Below, piece by piece: positions 43,877 to 58,000 of a stretch of DNA of 64,000 bases. Both the position numbers and the translations under genes were made by a program. The notes under the pieces were generated by a model. It ran no database searches, had not been told where the DNA came from, and saw only the letters and a list, made by a program, of their open reading frames with translations. The stretch's first letter is position 1. Each line of letters starts with the position of its first letter. The stretch covers positions 191,001 through 255,000 of the forward strand of contig OY848922.1 in NCBI GenBank assembly GCA_963693285.1. Reading direction: 5' to 3'. The stretch comes from Xestospongia muta (Eukaryota > Porifera > Demospongiae > Haplosclerida > Petrosiidae).

Positions 43877-46800
43877 TTACTTTGGACGTAGTTTGATGTA
43901 ACTATCAAGACGTTCAATTACATCTTTCATTATTGGACGTTTACTGGGATCTTCTTTAATACAAGAACGTATTATATGATAAAGAGGTGGAGATCTTGAA
44001 CGAATTTTTTGAACCATATCTTGGAAAACAGAAGGGTCAGGAAAACGACAAGTCATAACTTCACAGAGAAGAACACCATAGCTATAGACATCCATTTTAG
44101 TTGTCTGCACTTTATTAGCACTTTTAAAAGACTCTGGAGCACTATATACAAGGGTACCTGTACCTTGAGTAATTGCTTGACGAGCTTTATTAGCAGAACC
44201 AAAGTCAGATATCTTAGTCTTCCATTTATGAGGACCTTTAGATTCTAGTAGGACATTGGCACTACTCACATCACGATGAATTATAGGATCAGGTAGACAA
44301 TGTAAGTAGTTTAGACCTACTGCTACATCACGTATTATAGTTAACATGACAGGCTCACAAGATGGATCAGGGGTGAGTTGTTTGGTCTCATAAGCACCAC
44401 GTAATGAGGTGTCCATAATCTCAGCAATAATCATAGGATTACCAGATGGATCATCTAATACAGCACCAATAAACTGGAGGAGATTAGGATGACGTAACTG
44501 AGCCATTGTATTGATCTCACGATGTAATAACTCCAGAGTTGTTTCACCAATAATGAGTTCATGCATTTGTTTTATAGCTACTCTCTGTTCTCTAAATATA
44601 CCAACTTTAATAGCACCCCAAGCTCCTTTACCTAACTTATCTTTAGTAAAAGTGATCTCTTTATGACTTACTTTCCAGCTTTTTTCCATTGCTGTGATCT
44701 TTTGTTGAAGAAGGTCACATTCTTTTTGTTTTGTTAAGAGTTCTTTTTGAACTTGTTCTAATGTCTCCTGTAACTGATGATGTTGTAATTGGTAGGTGTC
44801 TTGTAGTTGAGAGAACTCTTGTTGCTGTTGTTGGTGAGTTTTTTGCAACAAGAAGTGCTCTCCTTCCTGTTGCTTATACCTTGCATGTAACTGAAAGTAG
44901 TCTTCTTGGAGCTGTAGGTGAGCTTGTTGTAACTGAGGGTAATCTATCTGTTGCAGGCAGGAACTCTGGTTGACTTCTTTTATTACTTGATGTTGATGCT
45001 GTAAATTATCAAACTTAGGGGTGAGTTTTTCTGGTACTTCTATAGAAGAAGGCTCAGGACCTAACAATAATAAAATGAAAAATACAAATGTTGAAAAGTG
45101 GATACAAGAATAAGGATTTGTTCTAATATATCTCTTCCATATAACAATAACCTACATACTAGCATGGCCTTAAAAGAATCTAAATATATATTCAAGTAAT
45201 AATGTGAGAAGCTGAAGGGGTTTCTACTGAAATGCTACCCACATGAGGTGGATTATCTCTCCTTAATGTGGCTTCAGCAGCTATAAAGGGGTTAAAATAA
45301 TATTCCAACTATATATAGTATGTGAATATAACATACTTTCATTGATATCAGATATGGAATTTAGTTTGCTAGATACATCAGCAAAACTTGGTCGATCACC
45401 TGGTTTCCATTCCCAACCTAAAAAAACACATGATCACATCAAGTTATTGTAAATTAATGTTCATACAGTTTTTCATCAGTTCACATATGGCTGGTGGACA
45501 ACCTTCAGGACATTTCATTCTATATCCAGACTCTAACAGTTTATAAACCTGTGCTAACTCTGCACCTGGATAGGGTGACATGCCATATGTTGCTAGCTCC
45601 CATAAGAGAACACCAAACGCTATTAAAGGTATGAGGACATTTATGACAATATAATTACATACCCCAAACATCTGATTTAATTGAAAACTTGTTATAAGCT
45701 AATGCTTCAGGGGCTGTCCACTTGATGGGGACCTTAGTTCCCTCGCGGGCATTATAAATATCACACTCCATTAATCGACTGAGACCAAAATCAGCCACTT
45801 TTACAAGAAAATGTTCACCAACTAAACAATTACGAGCAGCTAGATCTCTGTATAAGAGAAACAGATATGATACTTCTGTCACATATTTCACACTTACCGA
45901 TGTATCATATTCATCTCTTCCAAATATGCCATTGCAGAGGCTACTTGCTGTGCCATATATACTAATGTCACAGCTTCTAAATCCTTTCCTTCTGGTCCTC
46001 TGAGATAGTCCATGAGGTTGCCTTTTGGCATGTACTCTGTAATTATAAAGAAAGGAAGTTCTCGTGTACAGACCCCGAGGAGTTGGACCAAATTTGGATG
46101 TCTGACACGTTTCATAATATTAGCTTCTTTTAAGAACTCCTTTGCATCAGTTGTCTCCTCCTACAGACAAATTAATATACATATTACTAGCTAGTATATT
46201 GACCATATAAGGTAGTCCACTACATGTACTACATGTAAACATAGGATGTGAAAACTCTCTTACGAGAGTTCACAGTAATTGCTTGTTTTGCCTACTCTCT
46301 TTATGCCTACTCTAATTTTGACTACTAAAAACATAATTTGTATGTTTTTGCCTACTATTAGTATATTCTATTTATGTTTTAAATAAAGTAGTAGGTGTTT
46401 ATGTACTTTGATATGCTAAGTAGGAGATAATGTATTAGACATCAAAGGAGTAAGCAAATGCTGGATAAACTGAGTTGATCACTTACTCTAAATGTCTTTA
46501 CAGCCACAGTAACACCACGACCTTTGATAACAGCTTTGTAGACTTTACCATATTGTCCTTCTCTTAACTTTTGACCCACTTCTAAGTTAGACCGATCAAA
46601 TTCCCATTCATCAAAGTCATGTGACACGCCATAGACAGGAGGTTTACGTGAGTTAGGTGCAGGATAATGGAGGGTGGTTGGCAAACCACCTGGACTCTTT
46701 GAGTGATGTTTAACTAACTCTGTTAGTGTATCAAACTTTGATTCTGGAGTGACATAATATTGTTTGGCCACTGGGTCCGAGTGAATACGACAGTGGAACA

Positions 46801-47613
46801 CTCGTCCATCATAACGTAACGATACAGAAAATTGACCTGGCTTGCTTTCGCTTTCACGTATTAAGAAACTGCCATTAATACCGGATCCTAAACAATGTTC
46901 AGCTTCAGCTCGAGTGATATTACCGAAAAACCACGAGTGTTTCTCAAGACTATCTACTTTGACAATATAGGATGCAGGTAGCCATCCAGTATCACCATTT
47001 CTGTTAGTACCTTCTACCCAATCACCTGTATCACTGCTACGTGTTATCTTTAGCTGGTCTCCTTTACGTATTGACAACTGTCCTTGTTGACTTGTGATGT
47101 AATTGTGTTTAGCAATATATAAATCAGGATCATTTTCTATATCAGTGAGAAATTCAAAAGAGTGCCATCTTCTATCAGGTGTGAGTGAGTGATTAGAGTC
47201 AGGACTAAATGCACGACTTGGGTCTTCTAGTCCTCCATTTTCTAAAGAAAGTATTTTTGTGAAGTGAAACATTGGGATGTTATTGTTGATCTAGTTAAGA
47301 TACTGTGGATATCTTTGCCATAATAATACTTCTACTATGTTTATGTGTGTGTGTCACAATTATATATCACTGAGGCTAAAATAAACAGAAATACAGACAA
47401 GAACATGTATTAACAAAATGATAATGTCTAACACTAATACACAAGCTACTTACCATGTAGTGTAGTTTCAGGATTTTCTTGAGGGTCAATATAGGAACCT
47501 GGTTTTCCTGGTACAGCAGGAGTGCCAGGATTTGGAGGTTGTGGACGTGATGTTGTCTTGCCTACTGTTGATCGCTTTACGTTTTGACAACTGTCCTTGA
47601 TGACTTGTGACAT
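43877..47613 (-). CDS. Unit 5: best-preserved Abl-like SH3-SH2-tyrosine kinase fused to coiled coil and TKL-like kinase
   Basis: Exons 47613-47454, 47241-46487, 46160-45898, 45847-45663, 45619-45467, 45417-45337 and 45060-43877 total 2781 nt (926 residues), every phase agreeing. Residues 1-92 are Pro/Ser-rich; SH3 is ~93-148, SH2 ~155-245 (FLIRES intact), tyrosine kinase ~275-532 ([26 protein letters not shown], activation-loop Tyr in [12 protein letters not shown]), coiled coil ~533-665, second kinase ~667-926 ([37 protein letters not shown]). It is the only unit with both a DFG aspartate and the SH2 Arg, so it may keep two active kinases. The tyrosine-kinase part resembles ABL. Splicing to the exon at 45192-45280 instead gives a 561-residue Abl-like protein. 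If the two halves were separate genes, the second would lack a start. Confidence 0.8.
45192..45280 (-). other. Alternative terminal exon, unit 5
   Basis: 89 nt after TTTATAG, phase 1, reads [15 protein letters not shown] and ends HIIT-stop (TGA 45192-45194). It gives a short isoform without coiled coil and second kinase. Confidence 0.6.
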
Positions 47614-47643
47614 AATCGTGTTTAGCAATATATAAATCAGGAT

Positions 47644-48262
47644 CTGTTATAGCAAATTTTGTCCTATTGAAAACTGTCCTATGATAAACATTATATATCT
47701 GTTATTATTTATTATTTATTCTACGGGATAAAATTTATCAAACAATTTTTATCTTATATTAGGACAAGAAATATTAGAAATTTTTTATCCTACAAACAAA
47801 AAACTTATCCTAGAACATAATAACTTACCGGCAATTTTTTATCCTAGGATAAACTTCTTCAAAATAATTTTATCCTAGGATAAGATTTCTCAAGATAATT
47901 TCATCCAAAGATAAAATATTTCAAACAAAATATTTCAATGTACTTTCTATGTTAAGACTAATAATCAAACTAGATGACCAATTGTTAGTTATCCATATTG
48001 AGAGTAATGATCTTGTTAAATAATAGGACAAAAGTTATCTTCCTAGAATAAAATTATCTTGAGAAAATTTTATTTTAGGATAAAAAATCGTCAGTAAGTT
48101 ATTATGTCCTAGGATAATTTTTTTGCTGATAAAATAAAAATTTCCTGATATTTCTTGTCCTAGGATAAAAATTGCTTGATAAATTTACCCCACAGGATAA
48201 AAAATAACAGATAATTTTTATCCTAGGACAAATTTTCAGTAGGACAAAAATTGCTATGACAG
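47644..48262. mobile_element. Complete fold-back element E4 (~619 bp)
   Basis: Ends are CTGTTATAGCAAA (left) and GCTATGACAG (right); arms of ~250 bp pair with each other and contain TATCCTAGGATA palindromes. Nearly identical to E3. No open frame of note. Confidence 0.85.
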
Positions 48263-48318
48263 CTGGCTACGTGGGACTACGATAGAAACATTTAGGATGT
48301 CATTAATTAATAGTGAAT

Positions 48319-48385
48319 ACTAGTTAAATTATCCTGGTACTCAGACTAGTAGAGTACAGAATGATTGGAATAGATTATCATAATA
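48319..48385 (-). pseudogene. Second duplicated scrap of DARS2 exon 1 region
   Basis: The stretch CTAGTTAAATTATCCTGGTA through GAATGATTGGAATAGAT matches 22975-23030 and the scrap at 42371. It lies just past the 3' end of the NHR-kinase gene. Confidence 0.75.
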
Positions 48386-48480
48386 ATTATTTTACCTAAA
48401 ATGAAGTCAATGATCTTAATAGATAAACTTATTACACACACACACAAACACACACACTAGATAGTAGATTGCACTCTGTA

Positions 48481-50728
<2,248 letters not shown>

Positions 50729-50874
50729 AGTAAATTGAGCCACTCCTTCATTTTCTCAGTATATTTTTGGATATTTATAGTATACTAAACGTCCAGTGGA
50801 GTTATTTGATTCTGACTTATCAGTATATTTTTGGATATTTACAGTATACTAAACTTCCATGAGGTGTAGTAAAG
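50729..50874. promoter_or_regulatory. 146-bp divergent promoter region with a duplicated ~38-bp box
   Basis: A direct repeat (CAGTATATTTTTGGATATTT plus AxAGTATACTAAAC) occurs at 50757-50794 and 50821-50858 with one base different. Each copy can supply TATA-like sequence, one near each of the two divergent genes (NHR-kinase and XAB2). Promoter function is inferred from position. Confidence 0.55.
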
Positions 50875-53800
50875 ATGCCAGAAAAGAAATTACTAGCCAC
50901 ATCATCCAATGATATATCATTTGTAAGTTAATATGTACAGTTATATACACACTTGACGTTGTTCTTCTTTATAGGAAGATGCTGATATTCCTTATGAAGA
51001 GGAGATCTTACGTCATCCTTATCAAGTTAAATGTTGGATGAGATATATTGATCATAAACAATTAATTAGTACATCATCTGCTGCTATTAATTTATTGTAT
51101 GAACGAGCCTTGAAAGAACTCCCTGGCAGGTATGGGTTTCAGTCTAGATGGTATGAGAATGAGGTTGTGTTATAGTTACAAATTGTGGTATAATTATCTG
51201 AAGTGTCGAAGAAAACAAGTTCGTGGAAGGTATAATTATGTGTGGGCATAGTAATGAAGTATTGTTGTCATGGTAACAGATGTATCACTGACCCTGTTTT
51301 TGAAGAGGTTAATAATGCATTTGAAAGGGCGCTAGTCTTTTTACACAAGGTATGACATCATTTATTATATCTATAATTGTCTGTTTGTCACACTAGATGC
51401 CACGGATTTGGTTAGATTATTGTCAATTTTTAATGGACCAGTTTAAAATTACTCGTACTCGTCGTACATTTGATCGTGCCCTCCAATCACTCCCACTCAC
51501 TCAACATGAGAGGGTGTGGCCTCTATATATCAAGTTTGTACATCTTCATGACATTCCAGAAACTACAGTCAGAGTATACAGACGTTATATTAAAGTGGGT
51601 GTGGTCATGGTTAATTAACTATTCGTTAATTAACATGTAGCTTTGTCCTGAGAACACAGAAGACTACATTGAGTATTTAATTTCAATTGATCGACTTGAT
51701 GAGGCTGCTATTAAGTTAGCAGAGATTGTGAATCGGGTATGTCTTAATTAATGGGTGTGGCTATTTAAATACGTGGGTGTATTTTAGGAAAGTTTTGTTT
51801 CAAAAGAAGGCAAATCAAAATTTCAACTTTGGCATGAGTTATGTGAACTCATCTCAAAGAATCCAGATAAAGTACATTACTTATTATTATTACTATGTGT
51901 GTCCTTGTATATCAGGTGACTAGTCTTAAAGTTGAACCAATCATTCGTGGCGGTATTCATCGATTTACTGATATGGTAGGTCAGCTGTGGTGTTCATTAG
52001 CAGACTATCACATCAGAGCTGCACAATTTGAACGAGTAAGCCCCTAGCAATTATTATTATTATTATTATAATATTCTAAATAGGCAAGAGATATATATGA
52101 GGAGGCCATTCACTCTGTTATTACTGTACGCGACTTTACTCAAGTGTTTGATGCTTACTCTCAATTTGAGGAGTCAATGATTCAAGCTAAAATGGAGGCT
52201 ACATCAGAGAAGGGTCTCTCTGAGGAAGGTCCTTTAATTAATTAACTAATGAAGTTAAATTAGCAATAAATTTATTTTATAGATGATATTGAGTTAGAAT
52301 TAAGACTTGCTCGATTTGAGCACCTCATGGATATTCGTCCAGTTTTATTAAACAGTGTTCTGTTAAGACAAAATCCCCATAATGTACATGAGTGGCATAA
52401 AAGAGTAACTCTGTTTGAGGGCAAACCTCATGAGGTAAGGTTATCCCTGTTAGATATTAGCCCCTGTTAATTATAATTTTAATTACTAGATAATTAATAC
52501 ATATACTGAAGCTGTACAAACAGTTGATATTGAACAAGCTATTGGTAAACCACACACTCTCTGGATAGCCTTTGCAAAATTTTACGAAGACAATGACCAA
52601 CTTCCTGAAGTAAGTACTTAGTATGTAGTTTATATGGACTATCTTTATTAGGCTCGTGTAATATTTGACAAATCAACTAAAGTTCGGTTCAAAACTGTTG
52701 AAGATTTAGCAAATATTTGGTGTGAATATGCCGAACTAGAACTGCGACACGAGTCAGTCATTGATACTATTACATGTTAATACTCCCTCTATTACTAATA
52801 CATGTTAATACTCCCTCTATTACTAATACATGTTAATACTCCCTCTATTACTAATACATGTTAATACTCCTTCTATTACTAATACATGTTAATACTCCCT
52901 CTATTACTAATACATGTTAATACTCCCTCTATTACTAATACATGTTAATACTCCCTCTATTACTAATACATGTTAATACTCCTTCTATTACTAATACATG
53001 TTAATACTCCCTCTATTACTAATACATGTTAATACTCCTTCTATTACTAATACATGTTAATACTCCCTCTATTACTAATACATGTTAATACTCCCTCTAT
53101 TACTAATACATGTTAATACTCCCTCTATTACTAATACATGTTAATACTCCCTCTATTATATAGGAACTATGATCGAGCTCTTCAGTTAATGCAAAGAGCT
53201 ACTGCTGTACCTGCTAAAAGAGCTGCTTATCACGACAGAGTATGTCACCTACTAATGTTTTATTGAGCTATAATGATAACCTGTTTATCTTGTAGACTGA
53301 ACCAGTTCAAAACCGGTTGTACAAGTCACTTAAGGTGTGGTCAATGTATGCTGACTTGGAGGAAAGTCTGGGGACATTTGAGGTATGTCTCTGTCATTAA
53401 TTGTGTTATTAAATTATTTTATTTGGCAGACAACCAAAGCAGTTTATAACAGAATAATTGACCTCAAAATTGCCACTCCACAAATTATTATTAATTTTGC
53501 ATCATTTCTTGAAGAGAACAAATATTTTGAAGAAAGTTTTAAAGTTAGTGTTATCAGTAAAAGTAGGAGGAACATGTGTTAACTCAATTCTTATAGGCAT
53601 ATGAACGTGGTATTGCTTTATTTCGATGGCCTCATGTATTTGACTTATGGAACACTTACTTGACAAAATTTATTCAAAGATATGTAAGTTAATAGTCATT
53701 TTAATAACTCTATTAATTTGTAATCTCAGGGGGGCACAAAATTAGAAAGAGCTAGAGATTTATTTGAACAAGCTCTCGATGGTTGTCCAGCAAAATATGC

Positions 53801-54978
53801 AAAAAGTCAGACAATAAAAAAATAATATATTATTACATTAATTAATACTTGATAATGACAGACTTGTATCTGTTATACGCCAAGTTGGAAGAAGACCATG
53901 GGCTAGGTCGACATGCTATGACCATCTATGAGAGAGCAACTGCAGCAGTTTTACCAGAGGAACAATACGAAGTGAGTCACGTGACTGTCATGTGATCACT
54001 ACTGTTATCTATTTTCTTTAGATGTTCTGTATTTATATCAAGAGAGCAGCTGATGCCTTCGGTTTAGTTCAAACTCGTAAAATATACGAGAAAGCTATTG
54101 AAGTTTTACCAGACAAACATGCTAGGTAAAATATAATAAATTAATTGTTATAATATTTTATAATATTTTTTAGAGATATGTGCCTTCAATATGCACAATT
54201 AGAAACTAAACTAGGAGAGATAGATCGTGCTAGAGCTGTTTATAGTCATGGCTCTCAATTCAGTGATCCTAGGGTATGTAATGTGATGTTATACAGCATT
54301 ACTGATGTTGTGTCTTGTAGATTACTAAAAGTTACTGGAAAGAATGGCAAGATTTTGAAGTTCGTCACGGCAATGAAGATACATTTAGGGAAATGTTGAG
54401 GATTAAACGTAGTGTACAAGCTCAATATAACACTCAAGTAAACAAATGTTTATTTGTTTATCATCTTGTTGTTGTTGTTGTTGTTGTTTTCTTTAGGTGA
54501 ATTTTATGTCAGCTCAAATGTTATCAAAAGATGCTCAATCAAGCAGTGGTGGTAATAATATGGATGAAATGAGATTATTAGAAGAGGAAGCTAGAAAGAT
54601 AGCAGAAGAAAGTAAGAAGGAACAACCTAAAGGAATGAAGACAATGAGTTTTGTCAAGTGAGTTGTCTACTGATGCTAAAGTAATTTCTAAAGTGTTGTT
54701 CAGGAGTGATGAGGCAACTGCTGAAATGGAGGAGTTAGCTAGAATATCAGCTAATCCTGATGAAATTAACATAACATCTGATGATGAAGAAGAGAGTGGT
54801 GATATTGAAGGTAGAATGAACACACACATCTTATGATAACATATATCTGTTGTTATGTTCAGAGGTTCAGTTGGAACGTCAGACAATACCTAGTGCTGTG
54901 TTTGGTAGTATACCAGAAGAGAAACAAACTGAAATATTAGGAGCTAAACAGCGATTGGCTGCTAAAAGAAAAACTTAA
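50875..54978 (+). CDS. XAB2: XAB2/SYF1 pre-mRNA splicing factor (HAT-repeat protein)
   Basis: About 20 small exons from ATG 50875 ([16 protein letters not shown]) to TAA 54976-54978. Exon by exon the product follows human XAB2: [70 protein letters not shown]-like, [99 protein letters not shown] and a C-terminal acidic stretch ending VFGSIPEEK. The HAT (TPR-like) repeats form the superhelical scaffold of the spliceosome's Prp19-associated/intron-binding complex; in vertebrates it also links to transcription-coupled repair. No broken frame was seen. It converges on the condensation-domain gene with a 66-bp gap. Confidence 0.95.
52771..53156. repeat. 28-bp minisatellite in an XAB2 intron, ~14 copies
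   Basis: Nearly identical units TACATGTTAATACTCCCTCT plus ATTACTAA lie between the exon ending ELRHE and that starting NYDRALQL. The repeats run to within a few bases of the TATAG acceptor. The pyrimidine-rich half of each unit repeats a usable acceptor-like tract. Confidence 0.95.
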
Positions 54979-55044
54979 TGATTATTATAAATATCATGTT
55001 ATGACTCTTTGATTATAAATAATATAAATAAAATAAATAAATTG

Positions 55045-58000
55045 TTATTTTCTTCTCTCTCTGACTCTTGAATGTAAAAAAGGTGGATGTATTTTTGAAG
55101 CAAGTGTAACAAGTGATATTGTTGGATTTTTAGATACGATTTGTAATAATTGTATCATTTCTTTACTAAATGCTTTGACAATATCATGTTTTAGAAGATG
55201 AGCTTGATAAAGGAGTAAGCCATCAATACTTTCTCCTCTAACTCCTTCCCACATAAACAACTAATACAATAAAATAAAGAAAAAAATTATAATTTGGTGT
55301 ATTATAGAAAATGAATTTATTATCAGAAGGACAGTTTCAAGTACTCACTTCTAGTTGACATGAGTTGTCCATTTTTGTATTAAGTGGATCAATGTAGCAA
55401 CATGTACCAAAACGTCCTAAAGCTTTCTTTTCAACACCCACTGATGTTTCTATGAAGAAAAACTCATCAGGATTACTTAACTGTTGAACATCATTAGGAT
55501 AAAGATAGGAAAAATGTACAGGGAGACCTTGTACCAAACCAAGCTAAAACAAAATTAATCATATAATATTACAGGGGCTACTCTCTTACTTCATCTGCTA
55601 TTGTATTGAAGGGATAATGACTGTGACATCGTCCTGAATGAAGTGATCTCCATAGTGACAGGACAAGATCTGCAAATGACTGATAGGAACTTAAGTCTAC
55701 ACGCACACCAACAACTGTAATGATAAACAAAGCATAAAAACTATACAGATTTGTTGAAGTTACTGACTATTAGTGAGAGGTCCAAATAATCCTTGAGTTA
55801 ATTCAGGGGCTTGCTGTCTCAGAGAGATTTCAACACCAATTAAAAATGTACCAATATCTAATTTACACCCTCGTCTCTTGATTGGACTTCTTGTGACATG
55901 AGGACTTCTTCTTTCATCTCCTTGTTGATATTTTTGTAAAGGATCTGATACAGCAGGTTGAATGAGATGATCTTGTTCAGTTGTTATCAATGTGGTTCCT
56001 CCAACACCCCATCCTCTACAACATCTACCCAATAAAAGAACATACACACTCAAACATGTCAATCCAAGTAACTCTTTACGATCAATTTTTGCAAGATATT
56101 CTTCTGGAAATGATTGTACAATAGTAAGTCCAATGTCTTCCTCAACCTGTATATATAAAAGTGATACTTCCTTAAATACATACTTGAAATCCTGACCTTA
56201 ATGGATAAACTATCTCTTTTAGGACCACTGAGTGATTCTTGGGAGAAACCATCTTTTAATCCACTAGCTCTTCTACTAGCTGTCACTGGTCTATTTCTGG
56301 CAGTAAATGGTCGTAGTCTAGCTGTTGTAGGTCGTCCTACTCCAGAAGTTCTTGTAATTTCTCCTAGCCCAGAGGGAATTCGTATCGGTGGTATTACTTT
56401 AACACGCGGTGGTCCTCGTAATCGTTTGATAGTAGCTGTGACCATGGCCTCCCAAAAAGTCCACAGTTTCTCTTTAGGATAACTTAATAATATTTGACTC
56501 TCTCTTAAACCAACTTGTTGAAAATAACATCTAGGAGGACATATAGGGGTAAACCCTTTGTCAGAACTTCCTTGATTAATTTGTGCCCTTCTCTGCAGTA
56601 ATGTAGTTGTAGGCCTTGATCTTCCATGACCAACTTTAGCTCTTCTAATTTCTAATGCATTAAATGTCTCTTGTCTTTTTCTCATATGAGTCAATGCAGT
56701 CAGTGATGGTCGATATGATGAAGATTTCTCTAATTTACTATAAGCATTTGTTAGTTGTTGAATAAATAAACAAGAAGACCAGTAGTCACAGACAATATTT
56801 GGAAATGATACAATTAGAATAAAATCTTGTGGACTCTTAGTAATTAATTTGACTCGTACTAATGGGCTGTAATCTTCTCCTGATGGCGGTTCATTGAGAC
56901 AAGTTAGTTGTGGAAGGTGACAGCTGGACTCTTGAAATGACACTATTCGTGGCTTTAGTTTAGGAGAGATCTCTGATTTATAACTGACTATACTCAGACT
57001 GTCATCAAAGTTATCTCCAGTACACATCGTTGGAGCTGTTGCATTTGATGACTGGAGATCATGTTGTCGTTGTTGTTTAATAGGAATATGAAATACTTTA
57101 CGTCGTGCTAAAGTAACCAGTTCTGATGGTCTCTCATAACTTGTAGTCAGATCAAGTTGAGCTGTCACAGGCCCTATAAAATTAAGTATATTCATATTCT
57201 TTAATGGTATCTAATGAACATATTCTTTTCTTTATATCTCAACAATTGGTTGCTAGTCATGAATGTTATTATTACTTACCTTGGGAGGTCTGTACGTAGA
57301 ATTTATTATTGATACGAAGAATGAACTTTGAAGATAAGATGGGATGTACATTGACAACATTATTTAGAGCACATTGTAACAAGTCTTTATCTAATGGTCC
57401 TTTTATTTCAAATGCTCTCACAATATTGTTAACTCTTGGATTAAGTCCAGATTGTAATCCTGCAGTGTGCGCTTGATGCTCTAGTAAAAGATGTTCTTGC
57501 AATAATGTTACAGGATAAGGCAAGTGTCCTGATGACACTTGAGGGAAATCAACATCAATTAATGATGTTAAACTACTGTATGATTCATCTCTAAATCCAA
57601 TTCCACTTGGAGGTAGTTCATCTATTTCACTATTGTCATCATCAATAAGATTCTATATAGTAAACATTAATAGAACAAGTAGCATATCTTATTATATATA
57701 GACTTACTTCATCACTGCTGTCCACTTCATCGCTGCTATCTTCCTCTTCGTCTTGTTCCTCTATTTCTTCTTCAATTCTTGTTTTACATTCACTGTCATT
57801 TGTGACTGTAGTTGTTTCACATACTAACTGACCAGGTGGTGGTAATATTGGAGGTAATATGGTTCCTGATGGAGGACGTACTATTGAGGAGAGAGGTGGA
57901 AGTTTGAGTGTTCTAGAACTTTCCAATGATCCTTTTCTTTTTGATGGTATAGTATCTTTATTTGATTTCATCATTTGAATAGCTCTGGTATCTGAATGAG

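Noticed and set aside
23957..45067. Coiled-coil/kinase exons as five independent genes
   Set aside because: Not excluded, but no in-frame ATG exists near the acceptor (only TTG), a nearby ATGCTA|GTATGT candidate gives the wrong phase, and fusion phases fit in all units.
47590..47643. A true second SH3 domain upstream of unit 5
   Set aside because: Only a ~50-bp SH3-like stretch remains and it is out of frame with the exon that is spliced.
52771..53156. 28-bp repeats as a CRISPR-like array
   Set aside because: Head-to-tail with no unique spacers; an intronic minisatellite in a eukaryotic gene.
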